DNA from: Paenibacillus sp. PAMC 26794
GTDB taxonomy: Bacteria > Bacillota > Bacilli > Paenibacillales > Paenibacillaceae
DNA length: 33,630 nucleotides
NCBI RefSeq assembly: GCF_000316035.1
Contig: NZ_ANHX01000044.1
Coordinates: 1-33,630, forward strand
Reading direction: 5' to 3'
Position 1 is the stretch's first letter, and each line of letters begins with the position of its first letter. The position numbers and the translations under genes were made by a program. This document shows positions 7,764-16,297 of the stretch, one piece after another. The notes beneath the pieces were generated by a model. It saw nothing but the letters and a program-made list of their open reading frames with translations. It was not told where the DNA came from and did no database searches.

Positions 7764-8516
7764 ATGAAAATTCAATTGATCCGCAATGCTACACTGTGGC
7801 TGGAATACGGAGGGCTGAACATTCTCGTTGATCCGATGCTGATGGACGCCGAAGTCATGCCTGCATTCCCGAACACACCCAATGAGTTACGTAATCCAAG
7901 AGTGAGTTTGCCCGAAACCGAAACCGATTATCTGAATCCGGATCTGTTGATTGTGACACACACCCATCTGGACCACTGGGATGAAGCAGCGGCGAAACAA
8001 CTTGGCAAAGACATTCCTCTGATCTGCCAGCCTGGGGACGAGAATATATTTCTGGGTGCCGGATTCACGAATGTAACAGCTGTAGATGAAAAACATGAGC
8101 ATCACTCTGTCCGATTCGCCCGTACATCCGGGCATCATGGCACAGGTGAAATCGGTGAACGTATGGGCAAGGTGTCCGGCTTCGTACTTGAAGCAGATGC
8201 AGAACCCGTCACCTATATTGCGGGGGATACGATCTGGTGTGAAGAACCTGCTGAGGCCATCCGCCAATATACGCCTGAAGTCATTGTCGTGAATGCCGGA
8301 GGTGCACGCTTCGTGGAGGGTGATCCCATTACGATGGACGGGCCTGACGTTGTCGCCGTGAAGCGCCATGCGCCATCTGCTCATGTCATCGCTGTGCACA
8401 TGGATGCGATTAACCATTGTGTGATGTCTCGTACGGATCTTGCGACTTATCTGGCATCCGAGCAGATGGATGGTCAGGTGCTCATTCCACGTGATGGCGA
8501 AAGTTTTGAGTTTTGA
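7764..8516 (+). CDS. Metallo-beta-lactamase-fold hydrolase, UlaG-like
   Basis: Cytosolic metallo-hydrolase of 250 residues. The metal-binding motif HTHLDH spans H66-H71, with further candidate ligands at H124/H125 (TSGHHG), D155 (AGDT) and H212 (AVHMDA). H218 follows. The opening RNATLWLEYGGLNILVDP is typical of the UlaG/YtkL-like subgroup that hydrolyses lactones or phosphoesters. The start follows GAAGGAG with a proper gap. It is divergent from an Lrp-type regulator, which may control it. The substrate cannot be read from sequence. Confidence 0.85.
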   Translation: MKIQLIRNATLWLEYGGLNILVDPMLMDAEVMPAFPNTPNELRNPRVSLPETETDYLNPDLLIVTHTHLDHWDEAAAKQLGKDIPLICQPGDENIFLGAGFTNVTAVDEKHEHHSVRFARTSGHHGTGEIGERMGKVSGFVLEADAEPVTYIAGDTIWCEEPAEAIRQYTPEVIVVNAGGARFVEGDPITMDGPDVVAVKRHAPSAHVIAVHMDAINHCVMSRTDLATYLASEQMDGQVLIPRDGESFEF

Positions 8517-8652
8517 AGCGGAAGCAACGCTGAAGAGAAATAACCTTTCACACTCATTTTCAACACACGCCGTTACCTTACTTACATGCTAACTTGTCTG
8601 CCACATCATTGCTCGTGCCCCCATGCCTTTCCTTTCCCTATAAAATACAACG

Positions 8653-8692
8653 AAAAAGGTGGATGCGATTAACTCGCTATCCACCTTTTTTT
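8653..8692. terminator. Bidirectional intrinsic terminator between the hydrolase and arabinofuranosidase genes
   Basis: AAAAAGGTGGAT pairs with ATCCACCTTTTT, extended by GCGA/TCGC around a short loop. T-runs flank both ends, so it can end the hydrolase transcript from the left and the arabinofuranosidase transcript from the right. Confidence 0.85.
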
Positions 8693-8784
8693 GATTGAAG
8701 GAACACGCTGAGCCGCTGGCTTCCTTCTCGGACATCATGCCTGCCATTGCGCTCTCACGTGTCCCATCCCTTTATGCTAATCCC

Positions 8785-10290
8785 CTACTGAACTTTCAAA
8801 CGGATCACGTTCCATGATGCTTTCGCCAAACTCGCTGTAATCAGGGTATCGGATACAACTGCACCCCCACGATTATGAGGAGCAACGCGGTTTGGTTGTG
8901 CGGCCGTATTAGATGCTCTGAGATCATCACTTTCCAGCACGATATGCTCGATCACGGTACACTTCCCGAAGCTGCGCAGGTCCACCTCGAGCGGAAGGGA
9001 CTCTTCCAGATGACGGTTGACTGCGAATACAGTCACTTCACCCTGCTCTTCGTTATGAACCGCAATAGCTTCCAGATAAGGAACATCCGTGATTTGTTTT
9101 GTATCGTATTTCGGAGACTGGATCAATGGCACCAATGCTGTTCCACGCCCAAAGAGAGATGTATGCATGAATGGATAGAAGATTGTCTGTCTCCATGAAC
9201 CACCGCCCGTATCTGTCATAATCGGTGCAATCACGTTAACGAGTTGTGCCAGACAGGCCATTTTAACCCGATCCGCATGTTTGAGCATACTGATCAACAT
9301 ACAACCAACAAGCAATGCATCCTCGTGGTTATAGATATCCTCCAGCTGTGGCGGGGCAATCTGCCAAGGGTCCATCTTCGAATCATTTTCATTGGAATGA
9401 TACCATACATTCCACTCATCAAAGGACAGATACATCGTCTTTTTGCTGCGTTTCTTCGCTTTGATATAATCACAAGTTGCCTTCACGGTATCGATAAAAC
9501 GATCCATTTCAAGCGAGCGTGCCAGGAACGTTGGCGTATCTTGCTCTTGATTGCCGTAGTATTGATGCAAGGACAGATACTCCACGTGATCATACGTATG
9601 ATCCAGCACCGTTGCTTCCCATTCCGGGAACGATGGCATATTCAGGTTTGAACTTCCACAGACTACCAGTTCAATCGTCGGGTCCGTCCACTTCATGACT
9701 TTTGCCGCTTCAACGGCTGCACGTCCATACTCTTCTGCCGTTTTGTGACCGATCTGCCAAGGGCCATCCATCTCGTTGCCCAGACACCATGTTTTGATCG
9801 CATGTGGCTGCTTGTATCCATGCTTGATGCGAAGATCACTATAATAAGAACCTTCTGGATGGTTGCTGTACTCTACAATGTTACGTGCTGCATCGGCACC
9901 CCGTGTTCCCAGATTAACGGCCATCATGACTTCAGAATTAGCCTGTTTCGCCCAGTCCACGAATTCGTTGAAGCCAAATTCATTGGTCTCAATCGTTCTC
10001 CAGGCCAGGTCCAGTCTGCGTTTGCGTTCTGACACAGGCCCAACCGAATCTTCCCAATTGTAACCGGATACAAAATTACCTCCAGGATAACGTACAATCG
10101 GTACGTTCAACTCCTTAACCATCTCCAGCACATCCGTGCGGAAACCCTGTTCGTTCGCTGATGGATGCCCTGGCTCGTAAATCCCGCCATATACGGCACG
10201 TCCCAGATGCTCAATAAATGATCCGTACAAGCGCTTATCCACTACACCAATAGTAAAATCTTTATCTACCGTCATTTTTGCTTTTTCCAT
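8785..10290 (-). CDS. abfA: Alpha-L-arabinofuranosidase, GH51
   Basis: Intracellular glycosidase of 501 residues that removes terminal arabinofuranose from arabinoxylan or arabinan fragments by a retaining mechanism. The acid/base is E173 in WCLGNEMDG and the nucleophile is E292 in LSFDEWNVW. These lie within two residues of the Geobacillus AbfA pair (E175, E294). Other family stretches include VRYPGGNFVSGYNWEDSVGP (67-86). No signal peptide is present. The start is the ATG at 10290 after AAGGAG; an upstream in-frame start at 10347 would add 19 unlikely residues. It is divergent from an ArsR-type regulator, which probably controls it. Confidence 0.95.
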   Translation of the reverse strand: MEKAKMTVDKDFTIGVVDKRLYGSFIEHLGRAVYGGIYEPGHPSANEQGFRTDVLEMVKELNVPIVRYPGGNFVSGYNWEDSVGPVSERKRRLDLAWRTIETNEFGFNEFVDWAKQANSEVMMAVNLGTRGADAARNIVEYSNHPEGSYYSDLRIKHGYKQPHAIKTWCLGNEMDGPWQIGHKTAEEYGRAAVEAAKVMKWTDPTIELVVCGSSNLNMPSFPEWEATVLDHTYDHVEYLSLHQYYGNQEQDTPTFLARSLEMDRFIDTVKATCDYIKAKKRSKKTMYLSFDEWNVWYHSNENDSKMDPWQIAPPQLEDIYNHEDALLVGCMLISMLKHADRVKMACLAQLVNVIAPIMTDTGGGSWRQTIFYPFMHTSLFGRGTALVPLIQSPKYDTKQITDVPYLEAIAVHNEEQGEVTVFAVNRHLEESLPLEVDLRSFGKCTVIEHIVLESDDLRASNTAAQPNRVAPHNRGGAVVSDTLITASLAKASWNVIRLKVQ

Positions 10291-10468
10291 AATGAATTTC
10301 AACTCCTTAAGATTAATATAAAAATTAATTGATATTCTATGGATCAACGTTCATATTTATATTAAAATCGATTATAGCCTTAATTTCAACCTGAATTTTG
10401 CAAAATGTTATTATTTAACTGAATTTATGTTTAACTTAATTCTATATAGACAAAATGGAGGAACAACT
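10291..10468. promoter_or_regulatory. A/T-rich divergent promoter region of the abfA and ArsR-type regulator genes
   Basis: 178 bases, strongly A/T-rich. On the minus strand a TATAAT near 10371-10376 is a good -10 for abfA, but no convincing -35 precedes it. On the plus strand TTGCAA (10398-10403) is a possible -35 for the regulator with only a poor -10. No clear catabolite-response (cre) site was found by eye. Confidence 0.35.
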
Positions 10469-11377
10469 GTGATCAGAGCAAATACCGATGCCGAATGGCT
10501 ACCCCTATATGAAGCACTTGCCAGTGAAGTCCGTCTACAGATCATCCGCCTTGTTGCAGAGACTCCGATGAATGTGAAAGACCTTGCTGCTTCACTGGGT
10601 CTGAGTAGTGCCATCGTGACCATGCATGTCCGCAAACTTCAGGATGTGGGCATTATTCAGTCCAAAATGATACGCAAAGACGGTGGCACACATAAAATGA
10701 ACAGCCTTGCTGTAGACTGGATTGGCATCTCCATGCCGCAGGAAAGCGGGACAGCCCGCAAGCTCCATGAGGTTTCCGTCCCTGTGGGACACTATACTCA
10801 CTTTGACGTCTATCCGACATGTGGTCTGGCTACATCCACTCAGGTCATTGGACAGTACGATGACCCTCGTTATTTCCTCGACCCAGAGCGGATGCATGCG
10901 CATATTCTGTGGTTTGGCCGTGGATTTGTGGAGTATAAAATTCCAAACTATATTTTATCCGGACAGCAGATCAATGCCATTGAATTGTCCCTCGAGATCG
11001 GGTCAGAAGCACCATCGGTGAATCCGAATTGGCCCTCGGATATTACATTCATGCTTAATGGCATCCGATTAGGGGAATGGACAAGCCCTGGAGATTCAGG
11101 CAACGGACGTGGCATGTTCACCCCGGAATGGTGGAGTGACAGTGTCAATCAATACGGCATGCTCAAGGTACTGCGAATTACCAATGAGGGTACGTTTATT
11201 GATGGACAACATCTATCCGACATTACACTCGCAGATATCCCGGTCGAACGCAACCAATGGACCCTTCGTCTTTCGGTGGAGGAAGATGCTCAGCATGTGG
11301 GCGGGCTTACCTTATATGGTGAGGGATTCGGTAACTACAATCAGGATATCCTGTTCCGACTGTACTATCACGATTGA
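10469..11377 (+). CDS. ArsR-family regulator with extra C-terminal domain
   Basis: Protein of 302 residues. Residues 10-75 form an ArsR winged helix: LYEALASEVRLQIIRLV, then MNVKDLAASLGLSSAIVTMH as the helix-turn-helix and VRKLQDVGII. The remaining 200 or so residues are rich in beta strands and aromatic residues (for example MFTPEWWSD, LYGEGFGNYNQDI) and look like a ligand-binding beta sandwich. They match no family I can name. The start is GTG at 10469 after GGAGGA; the in-frame ATG at 10427 has no ribosome binding site. Its position opposite abfA suggests it senses an arabinose-containing product, which is inference. Confidence 0.8.
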   Translation: MIRANTDAEWLPLYEALASEVRLQIIRLVAETPMNVKDLAASLGLSSAIVTMHVRKLQDVGIIQSKMIRKDGGTHKMNSLAVDWIGISMPQESGTARKLHEVSVPVGHYTHFDVYPTCGLATSTQVIGQYDDPRYFLDPERMHAHILWFGRGFVEYKIPNYILSGQQINAIELSLEIGSEAPSVNPNWPSDITFMLNGIRLGEWTSPGDSGNGRGMFTPEWWSDSVNQYGMLKVLRITNEGTFIDGQHLSDITLADIPVERNQWTLRLSVEEDAQHVGGLTLYGEGFGNYNQDILFRLYYHD

Positions 11378-11402
11378 GTTCTTCAAAATAATAAATGACA
11401 CC

Positions 11403-11448
11403 AAAACACCTCCCACTCGCCTGTCAAAGGCAGAATGGAAGGTGTTTT
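11403..11448. terminator. Hairpin terminator between convergent genes
   Basis: AAAACACCT (11403-11411) and AGGTGTTTT (11440-11448) pair perfectly, with an inner GCC/GGC pairing and a TCAAA loop. The T-run is short (TTTT). It lies 25 bases after the regulator stop and 50 bases before the stop of the minus-strand hydrolase gene. Confidence 0.65.
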
Positions 11449-11497
11449 AAATGCATATGAACATGCGTGGATTATTTAAGAAGGTTCTTGTTCTAAC

Positions 11498-12292
11498 CTA
11501 CAGCGCACTGCCACCAAACAGGAAGCGATACTCCCAGTGTTTGCCGGAGATATCACTAGTTGTTACACCACCGCCAGCGTTGGAATACGTATGTAATACC
11601 TTGCCGTCGCCCAGGTAAATCCCTGTATGAGTAATGGTTGCAGTAGATTTATTCACGCCCGAATACGATGATGCAGAGCTGCCTTTATACGACATGAAAT
11701 ACATCAGATCGCCGCGTTTCAGGTTTTTCCAGTTCGTCTGAACTGTACCCTTGGCTTTTACATAGGCTCCCTGTTTGCGGGAATCCGCTGGAAGCTTGAT
11801 GCCCAGTGCATCAATGAAGGTCTGGCGTACAAAGCTGGAACAGTCAAAAGTAGCTGTACTGTTACGACTGGCTCCGAACTCATAAGGTGTTCCCAAATAT
11901 TTCATTCCCGCTGCAATCACTTTTTCCACAGACGCATTGCCGGTTACCGATGTACCACTATTTGAACCCGATCCGCTTGTGCCGCCACTAATCGCTTGTG
12001 TGTATTTGGATGAAGAAGATATGTAGCCTGTCCGGTTAGCAGAATCCTTAATCTTATACCAATCCGAACCGGATTGCTGAAGCACCGTTACCGTTTCCCC
12101 TTTAGCGACCGTGCGAACAATCTTCGCAGAAGAAGAAGGTGTTGTGCGTAGGTTTACGCCCCAAATTACTTTTACTTGTGAATTGTCAACAGCAGCTGCC
12201 GATACCTGTGCCGTTAGTGCTCCTGTCGTCAGACTTCCCATCAGCATCGTTGCTGTGACACTTGCCGTAATAATCGTTTTTTTCCAGTTCAT
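11498..12292 (-). CDS. Secreted SH3-NlpC/P60 peptidoglycan hydrolase
   Basis: Cell-wall endopeptidase of 264 residues. A signal peptide covers 1-33 (NWKK start, cleavage near AQVSAAA). A bacterial SH3 domain follows at about 38-97 (VNLRTTPSSSAKIVRTV), then a Gly/Ser linker (103-118) and an NlpC/P60 domain at 121-262. The catalytic residues are C151 in FDCSSF, H222 in THTGIYLG, and H234 as the usual third polar residue. Such enzymes cut gamma-D-Glu-diaminopimelate bonds in stem peptides. The ribosome binding site (AGGGGG) is 11 bases from the ATG. The leader upstream is long. Confidence 0.93.
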   Translation of the reverse strand: MNWKKTIITASVTATMLMGSLTTGALTAQVSAAAVDNSQVKVIWGVNLRTTPSSSAKIVRTVAKGETVTVLQQSGSDWYKIKDSANRTGYISSSSKYTQAISGGTSGSGSNSGTSVTGNASVEKVIAAGMKYLGTPYEFGASRNSTATFDCSSFVRQTFIDALGIKLPADSRKQGAYVKAKGTVQTNWKNLKRGDLMYFMSYKGSSASSYSGVNKSTATITHTGIYLGDGKVLHTYSNAGGGVTTSDISGKHWEYRFLFGGSAL

Positions 12293-12680
12293 GATGTCGA
12301 GTTCCCCCTGATGTTACAGAATTTTAACCTGGTTTGGTTCTCCCGGGCTTGCCCCATTGTAAACGGGCTATCCATAACGTTCATCAGTCAAAAGTCCTGT
12401 ATTGATATAGGCAAACTTGAGCACTAAGTATCAGGGTCTGTCCATGATCTGCTGGAAAAATTCACTGTTGATCCCTTCTTTTTGAAAGGTTAAATTATTG
12501 TAACTATTTGATATGCTTGATTTTTCCGCGATACAAGAGCTAGGTCGTTTCTCATTCAGGGCATATGCCATATGACCTAGATTTTAATGTTTAAAATCGC
12601 AAATATGGTAAACATTACTATGATTCATTTGCCGATTACCGTTCCCCGAATTTACATTTTTGTTTTAAAAAAAAAAAGAA
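12293..12680. other. Long gene-free stretch upstream of the NlpC/P60 gene
   Basis: About 390 bases without a credible gene. On the minus strand it would be the promoter and leader of the cell-wall hydrolase gene. It holds several short inverted repeats: CTAGGTC/GACCTAG at 12540-12546 and 12574-12580 around GCATATGC, and TAATGTTTA/TAAACATTA at 12585-12593 and 12609-12617. Because c-di-AMP (ydaO) riboswitches often precede such genes, I looked for that motif on the minus strand. I found only isolated G-rich fragments in the wrong spacing. Confidence 0.4.
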
Positions 12681-12704
12681 AAGCCAGGGATTTCTCCCCG
12701 GCTT
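12667..12704 (-). terminator. Strong intrinsic terminator of the Cel48 gene
   Basis: On the minus strand AAGCCGGGGA (12704-12695) pairs with TCCCTGGCTT (12690-12681) across a four-base loop. It is followed by a T-rich run of about 14 bases (12680-12667) interrupted by one C. It lies 49 bases after the cellulase stop. Confidence 0.92.
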
Positions 12705-12752
12705 AACCTGGATGATTAGTAACATCACTCTACAGCTGGTCGATCAACTCAT

Positions 12753-15700
12753 TTAAGGTTCAATTCCCCATACCTTGGCGCCATCCTGATAAGCTGTCAC
12801 TTTTGTCCAGGCACTGAAGGCCGTTTGGGTGGAATCAAAGGAATAATCATTCGTTTGATCAAAATTCGTCCAGTTGTTTTTCGAGAAACGTCCCTGGATG
12901 ATTCCGGTTTCCGCACCCGCCGCCAAACTGCCGGCACCCGATTTGAATCCAATCTCCAGATACGTATCTGCCGTGCCCTTGGCCGGATCTATCGAAACAA
13001 AATGCCCTTCCACGTTACCACTGCCAATCTGCGCATAATCACACCAGAAACTCAGATCTGCGGCACTATCCTTGGTGAAATAATACCGGACCTTCACTTT
13101 GCTCAAGTCGACAGCAGTTGTACCTGTATTCTTCACATTAAATTGTGGAGTAATCGCATTGACCGAAGCTCCTGAACTACCATTACGGTATTGTACTTCA
13201 AGCGTTCCCGTTGTGACTGGAGGTGCTAATGGTGTCAACACCAATACATTCGAATTCGTCTGACCACTCGTATTAATGGCTACGACTCTATAATTATAAG
13301 CTGTACCATTCACCGCTGTAGCGTCGGTATACGTGAGTGCGGTCAAACCTGTTGCCAGATCAGCATATGCCCCGGTGCCTACCGAACGTTGTACCTTATA
13401 ACTTGCTGCTCCAGTTGATGCGGTCCATGTCAGTGCCGCCTGGGCATCGCCAGCCGTTCCAGTAAGGTTGAATACGCCGGGCACAACGGTTCCTGCGAGT
13501 GGTGTTGCAGATGCCTGTGTCGACGGTGCAGACTCACCTACGGCATTCACCGCAGTGATGACATAATAATACGTTTTACCGTTGGTCAAACCCGTGTCCG
13601 TGAATGTCGATCCTGTGACTCCTGTCGCTACAGGCGTATAAGGACCTCCGTTCACTTCTGCACGTTTCACGTTATACGAGGCTGCACCAGCGGCTGCGTT
13701 CCAATTCAGAACAACTTGCTGGCTTGCTCCGGTTGCTGTTACCCCAGCAGGAGCAGCGGGTACTTCCACTTCCGGACTATCGGTATCTCCAAGGAGACGA
13801 TCATACTCGCCATACGCTGTAGCCATATCCACCTGTGACCAGAAACGGTGATACGTAAAGGTAGGTGCACCATTTTCCCATGTTTTCGTTGTCGGATTAT
13901 ACGACGTTTTGTACAGATTATCCAGATAAGCCCATGCCGGATCTTGCTTGATAGCTGGACGCAGGTCGGAGTATCCAATGTATACGCCATTGCCACCTTT
14001 CGCAGGATCGGAAGGTACACCTGCTGTACCTGGAATCGTGTTGCCTTGACCAAAGGTTCCAGACCAGTTCGCCGGGATATAGATCTCTTTCGCGAAGAAG
14101 CGGAAGTAGTCTTTACGTTCTTCTTCCGTAACGATCCCCACACCATCATTGTAATCCCAAGCTGTATCCAGCAGAGCCTCGGCCAAGTCCTTGGCTTCTT
14201 GGCCTTCCGCGTTAAGTGTGCCGTTCTCTGCCTGTGTTCCCGCTGCGAAGAAGGTCAGAGCTTTAACGTAACTTCCCAGAACTCCTGTGTCCTGCACTGG
14301 ATCTTTGGTCGTTACACGGAAGTTCGGATTTTCCGTAAACGAACTGAATCCATTCCATTTGTCCGGTTGACCCTGCCATTCCTGACCACCCGGAATCCAG
14401 AACTCTCCCGGAGCCGGCGTTGTCGCTACCTGAACATTAGTTCCACCCAAAATGCGCTGTCCAGCCGCATTCAGATAATAGCCTTGCGCATCCGTCACCG
14501 GACGCTCACCTACAAATACATAATCCTTACTCCAGTCGATCCACTTCGTAATTACTTTTTTGGCCATCTGGAAGTTCTCAGAGGTCAAATCACCGCTCTC
14601 CGCAAGAATATAGTACATCTCGGCTACACGCTCCAGCGGCCATGCCTGGAATCCAAACCAGGTGTTGGAATCCGGATCACGATATACAGGTGCCTCCTGA
14701 TAAGCCATGTCATAGAATGTACTTACGCCTGCCGGATAGGCTTTGTATGAACCATCCAGACTGTTCGTTGCTCCCCCGCCGATAGCTCCTTCATGGGATT
14801 GTAACCAAGTGTAGAATTCCAACTGACGTTTCAGCGTAGCATTCCAATCTGCCTTCGCTGTTGCTGATTTCGGAATCAAGCCGCCAGCCGGGTCAGACAA
14901 GGCATACGCTGCAACCGGGTTTTGATAAGCCTGGTGGGTATGGCTCGCTCCAATGCGCCAAGCCCAATCCCCACCTTGACCCAAACCACCGCCCCAAGAC
15001 GTATACCAAGCCATGAGATACATGTTGGAATCCTTGCCTGTACCCGGAGTTGGTGTACCACTTTTTGCACTTCCAATTTTCTGGAAGTATTTATCATACA
15101 TACCATAGCGCAGATAGTCCCCCATCTTCTTCGCTTTATCCAGATATTCCGGATTGTTGTATCCCATCTCCTTCGCCCAATACAGCACCTGTACAGCACG
15201 CGCATCGGCATCCGTTGCGTTTGTGTAACGCCATTGGGCTGACGGTACCTGATTTTCCTTTGTGAACAAGCTCATGAAGCCTTCGTTTGCCTTACCAAAA
15301 GATTTATCATCCTGGGATGGATGCGGAATGGCTTCCCACACAGACTCCTGCTCCCCACGCTGGAACGTGTTCACATAGGTAGCCGTATGTGATGGATTCA
15401 ACAGGTTGCCATATCCATACCAGTCATCCACATCGACCAGCCAGTGCATGAGATAGGTCTGATTGTTACCATAGGTCGCCTTAAGTTCGGCATCAATCGG
15501 GTCTTTACCCGCTGCATATTGACCATTAAGTGGCGATGGATATTGATCAGGAAAAGGTTTTTCCGCTGCATACGTAGCAGGGCTGTTCGGATTGTACGAG
15601 CTCATCGTAGGCTGCTCTTCCTTGCCGTCACCTTCGTTGACCGGGATAATGTATTTTTCCATACTGTCCCAAGCTGCTTCCAATTGGGACCAATCTCCCG

Positions 15701-16028
15701 TGTAGTGACCATACATGGTTTCCAACCACAGCCAGTAACTGTATGCCTCGGACGTCGTCATATGACCATAATCCGGAGCCTCACTCAGCAGGGTCTCAAT
15801 GGAATGATACGGTAGACCCTCTGGAGAAAAATATCCGTTCGCCGGATCTTTCAACTGATCATACAATTGCAAAAACCGGGCTTCATTGATGCCATCTGCC
15901 TGAATCTCGATGGCCTGATCTGCGGCATGTGCTGTTTGCGGCCCCGCCCAGAGTCCGGTGTATCCGGTCAACATGACGGTTCCCGCCAGCATGGCTGTTA
16001 AACTTTTTTTCGCAGCTGATTTCAACAT
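12753..16028 (-). CDS. Exocellulase GH48 with two FnIII domains and CBM3 (Cel48)
   Basis: Secreted reducing-end cellobiohydrolase of 1091 residues. A signal peptide covers about 1-35 (KSAAKK start, end near TAHAAD). The GH48 catalytic domain runs from about 40 to 690. The motif EAPDYGHMTTSEAYSYW contains the glutamate proposed as proton donor in GH48 structures. The domain ends with YHRFWSQVDMATAYGEYDRL. Two fibronectin-III domains follow (about 756-843 and 851-933), then a C-terminal CBM3 that binds crystalline cellulose (941-1091). The start is the ATG at 16028 after GGGAGGT; the longer frame to 16079 lacks a site. Domain order matches Cel48C of Paenibacillus barcinonensis as I recall it. 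It lies downstream of Cel9 on the same strand, with a short repeat between them. Confidence 0.95.
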   Translation of the reverse strand: MLKSAAKKSLTAMLAGTVMLTGYTGLWAGPQTAHAADQAIEIQADGINEARFLQLYDQLKDPANGYFSPEGLPYHSIETLLSEAPDYGHMTTSEAYSYWLWLETMYGHYTGDWSQLEAAWDSMEKYIIPVNEGDGKEEQPTMSSYNPNSPATYAAEKPFPDQYPSPLNGQYAAGKDPIDAELKATYGNNQTYLMHWLVDVDDWYGYGNLLNPSHTATYVNTFQRGEQESVWEAIPHPSQDDKSFGKANEGFMSLFTKENQVPSAQWRYTNATDADARAVQVLYWAKEMGYNNPEYLDKAKKMGDYLRYGMYDKYFQKIGSAKSGTPTPGTGKDSNMYLMAWYTSWGGGLGQGGDWAWRIGASHTHQAYQNPVAAYALSDPAGGLIPKSATAKADWNATLKRQLEFYTWLQSHEGAIGGGATNSLDGSYKAYPAGVSTFYDMAYQEAPVYRDPDSNTWFGFQAWPLERVAEMYYILAESGDLTSENFQMAKKVITKWIDWSKDYVFVGERPVTDAQGYYLNAAGQRILGGTNVQVATTPAPGEFWIPGGQEWQGQPDKWNGFSSFTENPNFRVTTKDPVQDTGVLGSYVKALTFFAAGTQAENGTLNAEGQEAKDLAEALLDTAWDYNDGVGIVTEEERKDYFRFFAKEIYIPANWSGTFGQGNTIPGTAGVPSDPAKGGNGVYIGYSDLRPAIKQDPAWAYLDNLYKTSYNPTTKTWENGAPTFTYHRFWSQVDMATAYGEYDRLLGDTDSPEVEVPAAPAGVTATGASQQVVLNWNAAAGAASYNVKRAEVNGGPYTPVATGVTGSTFTDTGLTNGKTYYYVITAVNAVGESAPSTQASATPLAGTVVPGVFNLTGTAGDAQAALTWTASTGAASYKVQRSVGTGAYADLATGLTALTYTDATAVNGTAYNYRVVAINTSGQTNSNVLVLTPLAPPVTTGTLEVQYRNGSSGASVNAITPQFNVKNTGTTAVDLSKVKVRYYFTKDSAADLSFWCDYAQIGSGNVEGHFVSIDPAKGTADTYLEIGFKSGAGSLAAGAETGIIQGRFSKNNWTNFDQTNDYSFDSTQTAFSAWTKVTAYQDGAKVWGIEP
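12756..13763 (-). repeat. FnIII-FnIII-CBM3 cassette, copy in Cel48
   Basis: This 1.0-kb segment encodes the two FnIII domains and CBM3. It is closely similar, in DNA and protein, to 16301-17302 in Cel9: same length of CBM3 (151 residues), same linker start PPVTTGTLEVQYR and same end pattern KVWG(I/L)EP. It is a direct repeat about 3.5 kb apart. Confidence 0.85.
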
Positions 16029-16072
16029 TAATATATACCTCCCTGGAATAGTGGAAATTGAATATAAGCGCG

Positions 16073-16241
16073 TGTTCAAAAAGAGCGGTTTTCAGTACCG
16101 AGAAGATGGGATGAAGCTAGAAATGGAGTAGCGGAGCGTAGGGAAAACTACGTGAGCAACGGACATTTCGGCTGAATTCCATATTCGATGCTGATGATGC
16201 CACTAGGCATCCTTCGTAATCAAAAGCGAACTTTTTGAACA
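16073..16241. repeat. 169-bp short repeat with 11-bp terminal inverted repeats (MITE-like)
   Basis: The ends TGTTCAAAAAG (16073-16083) and CTTTTTGAACA (16231-16241) are perfect inverted repeats. The similarity continues imperfectly inward. The inside has no gene but can form hairpins, for example GTAG/CTAC around 16138-16151. No flanking target duplication is evident. It separates Cel9 from Cel48 and would be transcribed with them if they form one operon. I have an impression that this sequence recurs in Paenibacillus intergenic regions; this is unverified. Confidence 0.6.
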
Positions 16242-16297
16242 ACCTCTAAAACGCTGTTGGTCTGCACATGCTGCTCTTTGGGTTATAATTGAGCTAG

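Noticed and set aside
12293..12560. c-di-AMP (ydaO) riboswitch upstream of the NlpC/P60 gene
   Set aside because: The minus strand has GGGAGAACCAAA-like and GGGGGAAC fragments, but the spacing and the rest of the conserved core are wrong.
13848..14750. 300-residue plus-strand open frame inside the Cel48 gene
   Set aside because: Antisense shadow of a strongly biased coding region. Its sequence matches no family and it has no convincing ribosome binding site.
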